Assembly (NCBI GenBank): GCA_024687655.1
Contig: JAILEN010000140.1
Coordinates: 1-41,301 of the forward strand
DNA: 41,301 nucleotides
Source: Lachnospiraceae bacterium
GTDB taxonomy: Bacteria; Bacillota; Clostridia; Lachnospirales; Lachnospiraceae
Reading direction: 5' to 3'
Under the pieces are notes generated by a model. The model had not been told where the DNA came from and made no database searches. It was given only the letters and a program-made list of their open reading frames with translations. Every line of letters starts with the position of its first letter. The first letter of the stretch is position 1. Shown here piece by piece: positions 26,301-35,744 of this stretch. Position numbers and translations under genes: made by a program.

Positions 26301-28345
26301 CTCCCAAAGCTGTCGGAACCCTCGGGGAAGATACTCTTCATGGTCCGTTCAAAGTCAAGGATGTTGATGGGCTTGGGAATAAAGCCGTCAAAGCCCTCAC
26401 TCAAAAACATCTCCCTGGCGCCGCTGATGGCGTTGGCAGTAAGGGCTACAATGCGCACGGGACGGTTCTTTCTGACAGCCACGTCGCGGATATGCTTCAT
26501 GGCCTCCACTCCGTCCATCTCCGGCATCATGTGATCCATGAACACCAGATCATAGACATTGGATGCATATTTGAAAATGGCCTCCCTGCCGCTTAGGGCA
26601 GTATCGATACTCATGTTGTATTCCTTGAAAAGTCCCGTTGCAACAATCAGGTTCATGGGCTCGTCATCCACCACCAGTGCCCTGATGCGTGACAGATCCA
26701 GATGAGTCTCCTCCTCGGCCAGGGTCAGCTCAACCCTGTCAGTGACTCCGTTAAGTACCTTGGCTATGGGATAGCTGTACAGGGGCTTTTGCAGCATGAT
26801 GATGCCGCGGTCTGAAATATCCCGGTAACCCTCGGGAGTTGCCACCGCCACCTGAACACCGGTTTTTGAGATGTCATTGAAATAATCGGGAGCCTTTTCA
26901 TACTCGTCCGTACCCATGAAAATATGGGTGATATCTCCCTTTTCCATAAGCCGCTTCAGCTCTGATATACTGGTGGCGGAATAGAGATTGACTCTGAGAC
27001 CGGCGGCCATATTGAGGGCCATTTCCTTTTGGAAGTCCCTGATCCTCGAAAACTTGTATCTCTCGGGAATGGAATGGAAGATAACGTTGATGAACCTGTC
27101 GCTTTTAACCACAAGACAGGGTGTGGGATCCACCACCTCCTGGGCGATGCTGACCCGAACTGTGGTGCCCCTTCTCTTTTTACTCTCTATGGATACGAAG
27201 CCGTTCATCTTGCGGGCAAAGCCGTAGACAATGGAAAGCCCCAGGCCTATTCCGCCGGTGCTCCTGGTCCTGACCTTGTTGGCCTGGAACATACCCCTGG
27301 TGAGGCTGTCGATCTCCTGCCGGCTCATGCCGATGCCCGTATCGGTCATCTCGATGATCAGGTTCACACCATAGTCCCTTTTAATACATGTGATCTTGAG
27401 CAGGACGCCTCCCTTTCTGGTAAACTTGATGGCGTTGTCCAGGATATGGGTGATGATCTTGCGGATCTTTTTCACGTCGCCCTTAAGCATGTTGGGCACG
27501 GTAGGATCCAGATCCACCACCAGCTCAAGATGCTTTTTATTGTACTCCGGCTCGTAGCCCGACAGCACGTCATTTACCACGGAGACTATCATGTACTTGT
27601 CTTCCTCTAGGATCACATCTCCCCTGATGATCTCCGTGTAGTCGGAGATATCCTCGATCTGGCTGGAGAGCCTGTATCCTGCCTCACGGATGGACCTGAT
27701 ATCATCCCTGTCCTCTTTTTTAAGGATGATGGAGGTCAGACCATTGATGACATTGACGGGAGTACGAAGCTCGTGGGAGATATTGACCAGAAAGTCCTCC
27801 TGCTCCTTCCGGTCCTCCTGCTTTTTTTCTTCGTATTCCCTGATCCTGTCCAGATTCCGGATGCCGTTTCTGGCTGCTCCAATCAGTAACTGGTACAGAC
27901 ACACACCTGCCACCATGTGGAGGATGAAACGGGAGATGGTCAGCTCGTCAAAGCTGATGCTATGTGTACTAACGGCCCAGATGGTCTGCATGACCATGAT
28001 CATATAGTATTCCAAAACGGAAAGACGCATGAAAGATATGCGCTTGAGATGGGCTGCCGCTGCCAGTATCAGGGCGTAGATAATGAAGACATCGAAAAAA
28101 CTGGTCCTGTGCATGCCATGGAAGAACATGACAGCCAGGGAAAATATGAGGTAGAAATTCTCTCTGAAATAAGCATCTCTGTAGGAATTGATATGAGTAA
28201 ACCACATCAAAATCACACCCATGGCTATGATGGGCGGCACCCAAAACTCCCAATGCTGTGTGAGGCTCTCAATGATACAGCCTATACACGACACCGTGAT
28301 TATGATGACAACGGTATTATGCGATCTGTTGTTGGCTTCCTGCAT
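26297..28345 (-). CDS. Hybrid histidine kinase: TM, HisKA, HATPase, pseudo-receiver, canonical receiver
   Basis: SHELRTPVNVING; GGIGLGLSIVYGFARKMNG; RALVVDDEPMNLIVA...DLVFMDHMMPEMDG. Confidence 0.9.
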   Translation of the reverse strand: MQEANNRSHNTVVIIITVSCIGCIIESLTQHWEFWVPPIIAMGVILMWFTHINSYRDAYFRENFYLIFSLAVMFFHGMHRTSFFDVFIIYALILAAAAHLKRISFMRLSVLEYYMIMVMQTIWAVSTHSISFDELTISRFILHMVAGVCLYQLLIGAARNGIRNLDRIREYEEKKQEDRKEQEDFLVNISHELRTPVNVINGLTSIILKKEDRDDIRSIREAGYRLSSQIEDISDYTEIIRGDVILEEDKYMIVSVVNDVLSGYEPEYNKKHLELVVDLDPTVPNMLKGDVKKIRKIITHILDNAIKFTRKGGVLLKITCIKRDYGVNLIIEMTDTGIGMSRQEIDSLTRGMFQANKVRTRSTGGIGLGLSIVYGFARKMNGFVSIESKKRRGTTVRVSIAQEVVDPTPCLVVKSDRFINVIFHSIPERYKFSRIRDFQKEMALNMAAGLRVNLYSATSISELKRLMEKGDITHIFMGTDEYEKAPDYFNDISKTGVQVAVATPEGYRDISDRGIIMLQKPLYSYPIAKVLNGVTDRVELTLAEEETHLDLSRIRALVVDDEPMNLIVATGLFKEYNMSIDTALSGREAIFKYASNVYDLVFMDHMMPEMDGVEAMKHIRDVAVRKNRPVRIVALTANAISGAREMFLSEGFDGFIPKPINILDFERTMKSIFPEGSDSFGR

Positions 28346-28359
28346 ACATTTTCCCCGTA

Positions 28360-28962
28360 CTACTGTTTATCCTGCATAACAAGGTTAAACACCCTCTCCC
28401 CATCATCAAAGAAATCGAAAAATGCGTCCCTTACCGCATCGGAAAAGATCTGCATCTCCTCCACCATCTTGTAATGCTCCGGCACACCGATGGCACAGGC
28501 CCACACGTCCTCCGCCGTCTTTCTCAGCTGCTCCGCATCACTGGACTGGAGGATGCCAAAGAGCTTTCTGGCGTACTTGGGACCGTTACAGGTGGTGTAG
28601 TAACGCTTTGCTATATTTCTGATCTCCCAGTAGACTGCAGATACGCTGACCGGATCCTCCCTGTCCACTGTCGCCACCCCCAGGGCCTTCATGGACTTTC
28701 GGATCTCGTTTTTCGTACCGGGAGTGACCCTGTACTGGAGCTTCATATTGGATGGCACCACTATCATATGCCAGATGCCGTTGTCCACATCGCGGACAGC
28801 ATTTCTGGGAGCTGTATGGCGATCCTTAAAAAGGGACTGTCTCAGCTCATTCGCCCCGTCGTCCTCTGCTTCGGTCAGGATCCTTTCCATTATCTCTCTG
28901 CGCTTGGCGGGCTCCAGTTCGTCGTAGAACTCGTCCCATGAGGTGTTTCTAAGATATTCCAT
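28360..28962 (-). CDS. Conserved hypothetical protein (200 aa)
   Basis: ORF closely spaced with downstream kinase genes; no recognised domain. Confidence 0.7.
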   Translation of the reverse strand: MEYLRNTSWDEFYDELEPAKRREIMERILTEAEDDGANELRQSLFKDRHTAPRNAVRDVDNGIWHMIVVPSNMKLQYRVTPGTKNEIRKSMKALGVATVDREDPVSVSAVYWEIRNIAKRYYTTCNGPKYARKLFGILQSSDAEQLRKTAEDVWACAIGVPEHYKMVEEMQIFSDAVRDAFFDFFDDGERVFNLVMQDKQ

Positions 28963-28980
28963 TGTTCTCTCTCCTTATGT

Positions 28981-29145
28981 AAAGATCCTTCGCATGGTTG
29001 AAGTCATCTTCGATGACTTCTTCAAGCTTCCGGCCTTGACAGAAGCTTCCACACGCTCAGGATGACATATACGGGAATCTCATTGTTTTTATCCTAAAAA
29101 CAATGAGCGGCATTCAAAGGAGCGTAGCGACGAAGAATCTTTTTC
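28981..29145. repeat. Composite REP-like element with nested hairpins and a 13-bp palindrome
   Basis: AAAGATCCTTCGC...GAAGTCATCTTCGATGACTTC...CAGGATGACA; CTCATTGTTTTTA-TCC-TAAAAACAATGAG; GCATTCAAAGGAGCGTAGCGACGAAGAATCTTT. Confidence 0.9.
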
Positions 29146-29193
29146 TGTAATTATACTGCATTATGTAGTAAAATAAAACTCGGAGGTCATAAA

Positions 29194-30288
29194 ATGTACT
29201 ACGAAAAAATCGGTTTTATCGGGCTGGGACTCATAGGCGGAGCCATTGCAAAGGCCATCTGTGAGGTGTACCCCGATATCAAAATATACGCACACGCATC
29301 CCACATCGAAACAATAAGGGAGGCCCATGATTCGGGAGTCATTGAAAATGCGGACTTTTTGCCCCTGAGTGAGTTTGGCAAAATGGACCTGCTGTTTTTA
29401 TGTTGTCCCGTAGAGGCCAATACAGCCTACTTAAAAGAGCTGTTACCCGACCTGAGCCCTGACTGTCTCATCACGGATGTAGGCTCCGTAAAGGGTGCCA
29501 TCCAGCGCGAGGTGGAGGCTCTGGGGTTGTCATCACAGTTCATAGGGGGCCATCCCATGACCGGCTCCGAAAAGACCGGCTTTTCCCATTCATCCGCCGC
29601 CCTTTTGGAAAACGCATATTATATCCTTACCAAAAACGATGCCATCGATCCCCATCGGGTGACGGAGTTTTCCGACTTCATTGCGAGTCTGTCCGCCATC
29701 CCCCTTACACTGACCTGTGAGGATCACGACTTTGCCACGGCAGCCATATCCCATCTGCCCCATGTCATGTCGGCATCCCTGGTCAATATGGTAAATACCA
29801 ATAATAAAAACGACATCCTGCGCACCATCGCCGCCGGAGGCTTTCGGGATGTGACCCGTATCGCTGCCTCCTCTCCCGTCATGTGGCGGGATATCTGCCT
29901 GGAGAACAGGGACGCCATCATCGAGCTTCTATCCCTGTATGAGGATGAGCTTTCGGATTTTCGTATGGCCATCGAGAGCTCAGACAGTGAGGCCCTTTTG
30001 GAGATGTTCTCCCATGCCAAGGACTTCCGTGATTCCATCACCATCAAGTCCCACGGCCTCCTGCCCAGAGTCTTTGAGTTCTACTGTGACCTGGATGATG
30101 AGGTAGGCGGTATCGCCCGGGTGGCCACACTTTTGGCAGAAAATGATCTGTCCATCAAAAACGTCGGTATCGTACACAACCGTGAATTCCAGGAGGGTGC
30201 CCTCCATGTGGAGATGTACGACTCCGATTCCCTGAGCCGTGCCACTGAGCTTTTATCCGGCGTGGGCTATACCGTACATCTCAGATGA
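29194..30288 (+). CDS. tyrA: Prephenate dehydrogenase with C-terminal ACT-like domain
   Basis: IGFIGLGLIGGAIAKAI, TDVGSVKGAI, IGGHPMTGSEKTGF, C-terminal ACT-like GGIARVATLLAENDLSIKNVGIVHNR. Confidence 0.92.
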   Translation: MYYEKIGFIGLGLIGGAIAKAICEVYPDIKIYAHASHIETIREAHDSGVIENADFLPLSEFGKMDLLFLCCPVEANTAYLKELLPDLSPDCLITDVGSVKGAIQREVEALGLSSQFIGGHPMTGSEKTGFSHSSAALLENAYYILTKNDAIDPHRVTEFSDFIASLSAIPLTLTCEDHDFATAAISHLPHVMSASLVNMVNTNNKNDILRTIAAGGFRDVTRIAASSPVMWRDICLENRDAIIELLSLYEDELSDFRMAIESSDSEALLEMFSHAKDFRDSITIKSHGLLPRVFEFYCDLDDEVGGIARVATLLAENDLSIKNVGIVHNREFQEGALHVEMYDSDSLSRATELLSGVGYTVHLR

Positions 30289-30395
30289 CATACTCCATCT
30301 GCTTGCCGTAGAGTTTCATCTTTTTATCGGTGATCTTTTCCAGCACAGGCATGATCTTTTTATTCTTCACATTGATGTATATATTCTCATCAGGC

Positions 30396-30950
30396 TCATA
30401 CGCAGTGGCCGTATTCCTCCTGCTCCTCGTTCATCTCCCTGTTGGTCATGCCTTCAAAGTTGAACTTTTTCACCGCAGGGATACTGTTCTTGGTCTGCAG
30501 GTATTTATTGACCCTGTTTGTAAAGTGGAACTGTCTGTACTTATCCTTTATGAAATGATCGGTAAGCCTCTTTATGCTGTTCTCCGTGAGCACCTTGCCT
30601 TTGGCTTTGGATCTGATATAGGCGTCGATCTCCTCCTGGGAGGGCTTTTCAATTATCTCATAAGATCCATATGCCATGGCCTGGGTATCATCCCATTTGG
30701 GCAGGGCATTGATCTCATTTTTATACATGCCCTTTTGCAAAAGTTTTTCCTTTAATTCTTTGGAAAGCATGGACTGACTGGCACCATAACCATAAGCAGA
30801 GTTGCCGGGATTCTGGTTACTCTGTTGGTTTCTCAGCTCGATCTCCTGGTTGATATTCATATTGATATTAATGAAATCTTCCTCCTCAATATTACTCTCC
30901 ACAGGCTGGTAAACCTGATTGATATTAACCTCTTTGTTAAGATCCTTCAT
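30396..30950 (-). CDS. 184-aa protein of unknown function with disordered N-terminus; possible frameshift at the 3' end
   Basis: ORF with SD; coding-like sequence continues in another frame to 30281. Confidence 0.65.
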   Translation of the reverse strand: MKDLNKEVNINQVYQPVESNIEEEDFININMNINQEIELRNQQSNQNPGNSAYGYGASQSMLSKELKEKLLQKGMYKNEINALPKWDDTQAMAYGSYEIIEKPSQEEIDAYIRSKAKGKVLTENSIKRLTDHFIKDKYRQFHFTNRVNKYLQTKNSIPAVKKFNFEGMTNREMNEEQEEYGHCV

Positions 30951-30967
30951 AAAAACACCTCCTCATC

Positions 30968-31813
30968 TCATGCTTCACTACGATTGCCGCTGAATACATC
31001 ACTGCCCTTTCTCTGGGCAAAGAACTTATCCGTAAGATTTTTAACCATGGCATTATGGCGGCGGATCACCACCCTGGTATCTTCGGGATATTTCTCAATT
31101 ATATTCTGTGCCGTATATGCCATCAACAGTCCCAGATTAGTCTTATAATCAGGGCCGAAAGCCGTAAACAAAAGTGCAAACAGCATGCCCGAGGGTGCCT
31201 TTTTTACCAGCAGCACTCCGTCGATCTTGTCATCCGTAACCGCACAGGATGATATATCCTTTTCAAACCAGTTCATGGGCAGATATGCCAGGTCGTCAAG
31301 CAGGCCCCTTCGTCCCTTAAAGAGACAGTTTTTGACAAAGGCGCGGTACTGCGTGACGGATGCCTCGGAAAGGCTCATGATGTGGGGCGGAAACTTTTTT
31401 ACCCTGATCAGCTTGCTGATACCCTTGATATCCTCAATGGTGATCACCACATCCAATGCCTCTGACACCTCCAGGGAAAAGCCATTTTCCCTTAGGTCAC
31501 GGGACATGTGCTCGTCCTCTGTCTCGTAGAAACTCCTTGCCACTTCCTCTTCCTCGATGGATTCGGCATACTCCTTCATGAGAAGTCTTTTGACATCCTC
31601 GTTTTCACATTTGAACACCCTGATGCGACTTTTGGTGTCCTCTTCGCTCTCGCAGTCCTTGAGCTCGTAGATCAAGACGCCCACGGGGGTGTCGCTGTCA
31701 TCTATAGCACCAATGCCCCTATAGAAGATACGGGACATCTCATCCTGCATATCCTCATCCACATAGGCACTAAAATCGGCTATGTTTTCATCGGTTAACG
31801 TAATTATCTCCAT
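30968..31813 (-). CDS. 281-aa protein, possibly GNAT-like
   Basis: ORF in operon; MEIITLTDENIADFSAYVDEDM...GAIDDSDTPVGVLIYEL resembles a GNAT fold; weak. Confidence 0.6.
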   Translation of the reverse strand: MEIITLTDENIADFSAYVDEDMQDEMSRIFYRGIGAIDDSDTPVGVLIYELKDCESEEDTKSRIRVFKCENEDVKRLLMKEYAESIEEEEVARSFYETEDEHMSRDLRENGFSLEVSEALDVVITIEDIKGISKLIRVKKFPPHIMSLSEASVTQYRAFVKNCLFKGRRGLLDDLAYLPMNWFEKDISSCAVTDDKIDGVLLVKKAPSGMLFALLFTAFGPDYKTNLGLLMAYTAQNIIEKYPEDTRVVIRRHNAMVKNLTDKFFAQRKGSDVFSGNRSEA

Positions 31814-32855
31814 CAGCTTTTTTCAAAAACCTTTCCAAAAAATCGCTTCCGGTCTCTTTCTTTTTGCGAAGATCATAAGCCACAGCTACAGGGATGCCGG
31901 CCTCAGTCAGGCTCATCTCAACATCCTCCGAAACCATATGCAGAGGAGACCGGTCCTTAACATGGGCCAGGGTCAGTATCTTATCCCCTGCATACCTGAT
32001 TGGCTCGCAGTCATCCGGCAGCTGGGCATGTATGAGCTTTGAAGTATTCTCAATATCATCACCCGGGACGGTAAAGAGCATGGCCGAATTGAGCTCATAT
32101 TCATCATCCCTGATAAGATCCTTAAGGTACAAAAGGTAATTCCTGTTGAAAAACCCGGTCTGGGTATCCTGATAGCGGTAGGCATTTACCACGTCCACAT
32201 AGATCAGCGCGAACCCGATACTGATGCCCAGGGCCGCCACCGAATAGGGAGTGATGTAGTATATGCCCACATAAAAAAGTATCGATACAAAAAAAGGCCT
32301 GATGGTAAAGAACCGGATATTTTCATCAACCTTCTTCCTGCGGGCAAGCATTACTATGGGAATGATGAAGAATAAAAGCCTGATAATATCAACAACATAA
32401 TACAAGGCTGTCTCGGTATAAACCAGGTTCTCATCAAAATAAAACATAAAGCCGGTAAAAATATTGATAATAAAGCACAGGCATATTAACGCCACGGGGA
32501 CAATTATCCTATTTAGATTTCGCTTAAGATGCCCCGGGCTGTGATACATACGGTAATCCATATAAATGACCCACTGCACCATCAATGCGATCAGCAAAAA
32601 CTCCTCTGCACTCTCTATGAGCATGGCGCCCATGTGGCTGCAGGGTATTATCCCTTCATCACGTAGTGATATGATGATGTAAAACACCGCCATACCGAGG
32701 GCTATGACCAAAAGTGATGAAAATATCCTCTTTTCATTTTCATCATTGAGCCTGAGCTTACTGGAAAGCACCAGGATACCCAAAAGCAGCATGATGGCTA
32801 CGCCGTTGGCATAAATGGTCACATATCCCACATCAGACATGATACTGCTCATCAT
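31788..32855 (-). CDS. Multi-TM protein with degenerate GGDEF domain
   Basis: YQDTQTGFFNRNYLLYLKDL resembles the GGDEF entry motif; signature position reads RYAGDKILTLA. Confidence 0.75.
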   Translation of the reverse strand: MMSSIMSDVGYVTIYANGVAIMLLLGILVLSSKLRLNDENEKRIFSSLLVIALGMAVFYIIISLRDEGIIPCSHMGAMLIESAEEFLLIALMVQWVIYMDYRMYHSPGHLKRNLNRIIVPVALICLCFIINIFTGFMFYFDENLVYTETALYYVVDIIRLLFFIIPIVMLARRKKVDENIRFFTIRPFFVSILFYVGIYYITPYSVAALGISIGFALIYVDVVNAYRYQDTQTGFFNRNYLLYLKDLIRDDEYELNSAMLFTVPGDDIENTSKLIHAQLPDDCEPIRYAGDKILTLAHVKDRSPLHMVSEDVEMSLTEAGIPVAVAYDLRKKKETGSDFLERFLKKADGDNYVNR

Positions 32856-33556
32856 GACATCTCACCACCCTTCACATTGATCTCGGCAGCACTGCCAAGG
32901 TGAGTGAACATGATGGACATGGCACATCCGGGGCTGGTAAGAGAGATCCCTCCCAAAACAAAGGGAACAAAAAGTCCTGCCACTATGGGCAACACAAATA
33001 TCCAAATGGGAATGAGCTTTTCCCTGTCCACATGGGTTTTGTACCTGCCTATCTGTATAAAGCATAAAAGTGCCAGATAACCCATGGTAACAAACATGGG
33101 GATGAAAAGTACTCCGTGATGATAAACGTTATTTTCATCCACGGAAAACAGGATGCCGGTAAAGATATTGATCACCACCAGAATCTCTATGATGATCCCC
33201 GGAACAAAATACCCGAAAAACCTGCTGCGGATCTCTCTTTTCACCCGTCTGAAGCGCACCAGGCAATATTGCAGCCAGAGCATGAGCATGATATTTAAAA
33301 CCATATAAAATACTGTGATGCCGCCCATGTTAAGGTACCTGGCTCCCGGGAAGTCCTTCTCGTCCGCAAGATAGGTAACCATATCCGCCAGGGCCAGTAT
33401 CAGGTTGAAGCGCAAAAGGATATAAAAGAGCCTGTCGTCATCCAGGTTCCTCTTTTTCATGATCCTGGTCTCAAGAAGCAGGCCTCCCAGCATGAAGATA
33501 GTGGATCCGTCTATGAGCAATGTTGCTATATTTCTCGTTGTCAGTTGAAGATCCAT
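32852..33556 (-). CDS. Multi-TM membrane protein, paralogous to the TM part of the 355-aa protein
   Basis: VVINIFTGILFSVDENNVY versus FIINIFTGFMFYFDENLVY; ATGA overlap with the downstream CDS. Confidence 0.75.
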   Translation of the reverse strand: MDLQLTTRNIATLLIDGSTIFMLGGLLLETRIMKKRNLDDDRLFYILLRFNLILALADMVTYLADEKDFPGARYLNMGGITVFYMVLNIMLMLWLQYCLVRFRRVKREIRSRFFGYFVPGIIIEILVVINIFTGILFSVDENNVYHHGVLFIPMFVTMGYLALLCFIQIGRYKTHVDREKLIPIWIFVLPIVAGLFVPFVLGGISLTSPGCAMSIMFTHLGSAAEINVKGGEMS

Positions 33557-33578
33557 ACAAACTCCTTATAATAAGCTG

Positions 33579-33612
33579 ATTATACAGTGAATTCTGCAAC
33601 TATAGTGCAACA
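33579..33612 (-). promoter_or_regulatory. Direct-repeat promoter 3: TGTTGCA-N4-AGTTGCA-N10-TATAAT
   Basis: Heptamers at 33606-33612 and 33595-33601, -10 TATAAT at 33579-33584. Confidence 0.7.
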
Positions 33613-33688
33613 AGGATATTTTATCATAATGCTTTATTATTTGCCATAAAAACAAGGGCAGGGGCCGTTTTCTCTCCTGCCAAAACAG

Positions 33689-34714
33689 TCATCTCTCCAA
33701 AAACTGTGAAACGTTATCCCGTTCCACCCGTGCATAGGGAAAACGGATGTACTTGCCATCCACCAGATCAGGCATATCGGGATCCTGTCCCAGTGCAAGG
33801 GCCACTGCCAGGTCCACCATGGCCTGACCCTGTTTTTCCTTGTCGTTGTATACGGTCCCCAGCATGGTGCCGTTCTGCACAGCTTCCAGCCCCACGTCCG
33901 TTCCGTCTATGCCCACTATGACCGGACGGTCATCCATGGTGATGCCCCTGGAATCATATTCGTCGATGGCTCCCAGGGCCATGTCATCGTTGTTGGAAAG
34001 CACCACCTCTATCTCATCACCGTACTTATCCAGCATACGGGCCATTTTGGTCTGACCCTCCGCCCGCTTCCAGTTGGCAATGGCGCTTTCCAGCTTGTCC
34101 ACCGTGATACCTGAGTTCATGATGGTGCTGACGGAATACTCGGAGCGGATGATGGCGTCCTGATGTCCTGCCTCGCCCTCCAATACCACCACCTGCATCT
34201 GGCCATCGCCGTTTTTATCCAGGGACTCATCTGAGTTGAAGGCATCCGCCACTATCTGGCCTTCGATATTTCCGGAATCGTAGGCGTCGGCACCCACATA
34301 GTAGAGCTTGTCCCAGCTGTCCAGATCCTGGATCACCAGCTCACGGTTGAAAAATACCACTGGAACGTCCGCATCCCTGGCCGCCTCGATTATCATGGAA
34401 GGATCCGTGCGGTCTACCAGGTTTACACATACCACATCACAGCCCTTTTTGATAAGCTCCTCCACCTGGTCGTTCTGGGTGATCTGGCTGCCTGCAGAGG
34501 CCTGTCGTATCACATTTATCTTTATACCGTTTTTTGCCATGGCATCGGATACACTGTCCATGAAAACGTCCATGAGCTGACCCACGAAGGTATCGAATTC
34601 ATCGTAGACCACCACTCCGATGGTGATCTCACTTTTCTCCTCCTCAGCCCCGGCACAGCCGGCTGCAAAAAGCAAAACCACAAGCACTAATGATAAGGCT
34701 AATAATTTCTTCAT
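33689..34714 (-). CDS. mglB: Sugar ABC transporter substrate-binding lipoprotein, MglB-like
   Basis: Start trimmed to MKKLLALSLVLVVLLFAAGC (lipobox); IIVGIDGTDVGLEAVQNGTMLGTVYNDKEKQGQAMVDLA-type C-terminal half. Confidence 0.85.
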   Translation of the reverse strand: MKKLLALSLVLVVLLFAAGCAGAEEEKSEITIGVVVYDEFDTFVGQLMDVFMDSVSDAMAKNGIKINVIRQASAGSQITQNDQVEELIKKGCDVVCVNLVDRTDPSMIIEAARDADVPVVFFNRELVIQDLDSWDKLYYVGADAYDSGNIEGQIVADAFNSDESLDKNGDGQMQVVVLEGEAGHQDAIIRSEYSVSTIMNSGITVDKLESAIANWKRAEGQTKMARMLDKYGDEIEVVLSNNDDMALGAIDEYDSRGITMDDRPVIVGIDGTDVGLEAVQNGTMLGTVYNDKEKQGQAMVDLAVALALGQDPDMPDLVDGKYIRFPYARVERDNVSQFLER

Positions 34715-34731
34715 ACATACTCCAATCTTCC

Positions 34732-34883
34732 CTGTCATCCTGAGCGCAGCGGGATCTCGGTGTCATCCTGAGCGTGGTGAAGCTTCTGTCAGAGACAGAA
34801 GCTTGAAGAAGTCATCGGAGATGACTTCAACCTAGCGAAGGATCTTAAAAGATTCTTCGTCGTTTCACTCCTCAGAATGACAG
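34732..34883. repeat. Composite REP-like element with nested hairpins
   Basis: GAAGCTTCTGTCAGAGACAGAAGCTTGAAGAAGTCATCGGAGATGACTTC within TGTCATCCTGAGCG...GCGAAGGATCTT. Confidence 0.9.
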
Positions 34884-34895
34884 GAGGGTAACACA

Positions 34896-35744
34896 TTACG
34901 GGAATAACAGTTTTTCATTCTCCTCTTGGTACACCTCATCAGGATATATCAGCTTTACACTTGGAACCAGTTTGCTGAAGTTTTCTCCGTCACAGGCGGC
35001 CAGCAGGCTCTCATAACCCAGAGTGAAATCATCCGGCACCAGCATGGCTGTGATCACGCCACGGTCCAGATAATACACCGAATTGGAGGAACACCCTATG
35101 CCCACCAGATGCCTCCTGTCATTCTTTTTCGTGACCAGATAGGCAGCAGCCTGACACAGCAGGTCATCATCCAGAGCCACTATAATATCCGTGCGGATAC
35201 TCTTTTTTAAAAGTCCCGACACATTGCATGGGGCGTTTTTCTGCCAGAGGATCTCCCCACCGGCCTCTTCTATCCGGGCAGATAAAAGCTCCGCCACCTC
35301 ATTGGTAAATGTATCGAAGGAGCTGCCCTTTAAAAGAGCCACGGAGCGACCGCTTATCCCACCGTCAAATTCATCGGTGATCTCCTCCATGAGGGTATCC
35401 GCCACCTGGGAGGCATCCGGCTCCGTCTTGGTGATCACCGCATTTGCTCCGCTCATATACTCGGAGGTCACCAGGTCATCACGCTCCCCCTCACGGGAAA
35501 AATAGGTGGTCATCACCGTGGATACCTCCACGTTCCGATCCGACGCCGCCTGGTCTATACCGTTTAGGTATTGGCTCCATCTCTCACTGCCTGAATTCTC
35601 CAGCACCACGGATATCCTCTTCTGATCCTGGGGGATATCCACCTGCATGAGCCTGGCTGCGGCATAGATGGCAACGATGACCAAAAGGATGACCACTATC
35701 CATATGTAATTTCCGGTCAAAAGCTTTTCTCTCGGTTTTTTCAT
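34896..35744 (-). CDS. Membrane-anchored periplasmic-binding-protein-like sugar sensor
   Basis: N-terminal TM without lipobox; periplasmic-binding-protein-like fold; adjacent to the histidine kinase. Confidence 0.75.
   Translation of the reverse strand: MKKPREKLLTGNYIWIVVILLVIVAIYAAARLMQVDIPQDQKRISVVLENSGSERWSQYLNGIDQAASDRNVEVSTVMTTYFSREGERDDLVTSEYMSGANAVITKTEPDASQVADTLMEEITDEFDGGISGRSVALLKGSSFDTFTNEVAELLSARIEEAGGEILWQKNAPCNVSGLLKKSIRTDIIVALDDDLLCQAAAYLVTKKNDRRHLVGIGCSSNSVYYLDRGVITAMLVPDDFTLGYESLLAACDGENFSKLVPSVKLIYPDEVYQEENEKLLFP

Noticed and set aside
26637-26650. TTGCAACAA resembling one heptamer of the direct-repeat promoters
   Set aside because: Single unit inside a coding region, no partner at 11 bp and no -10 box.
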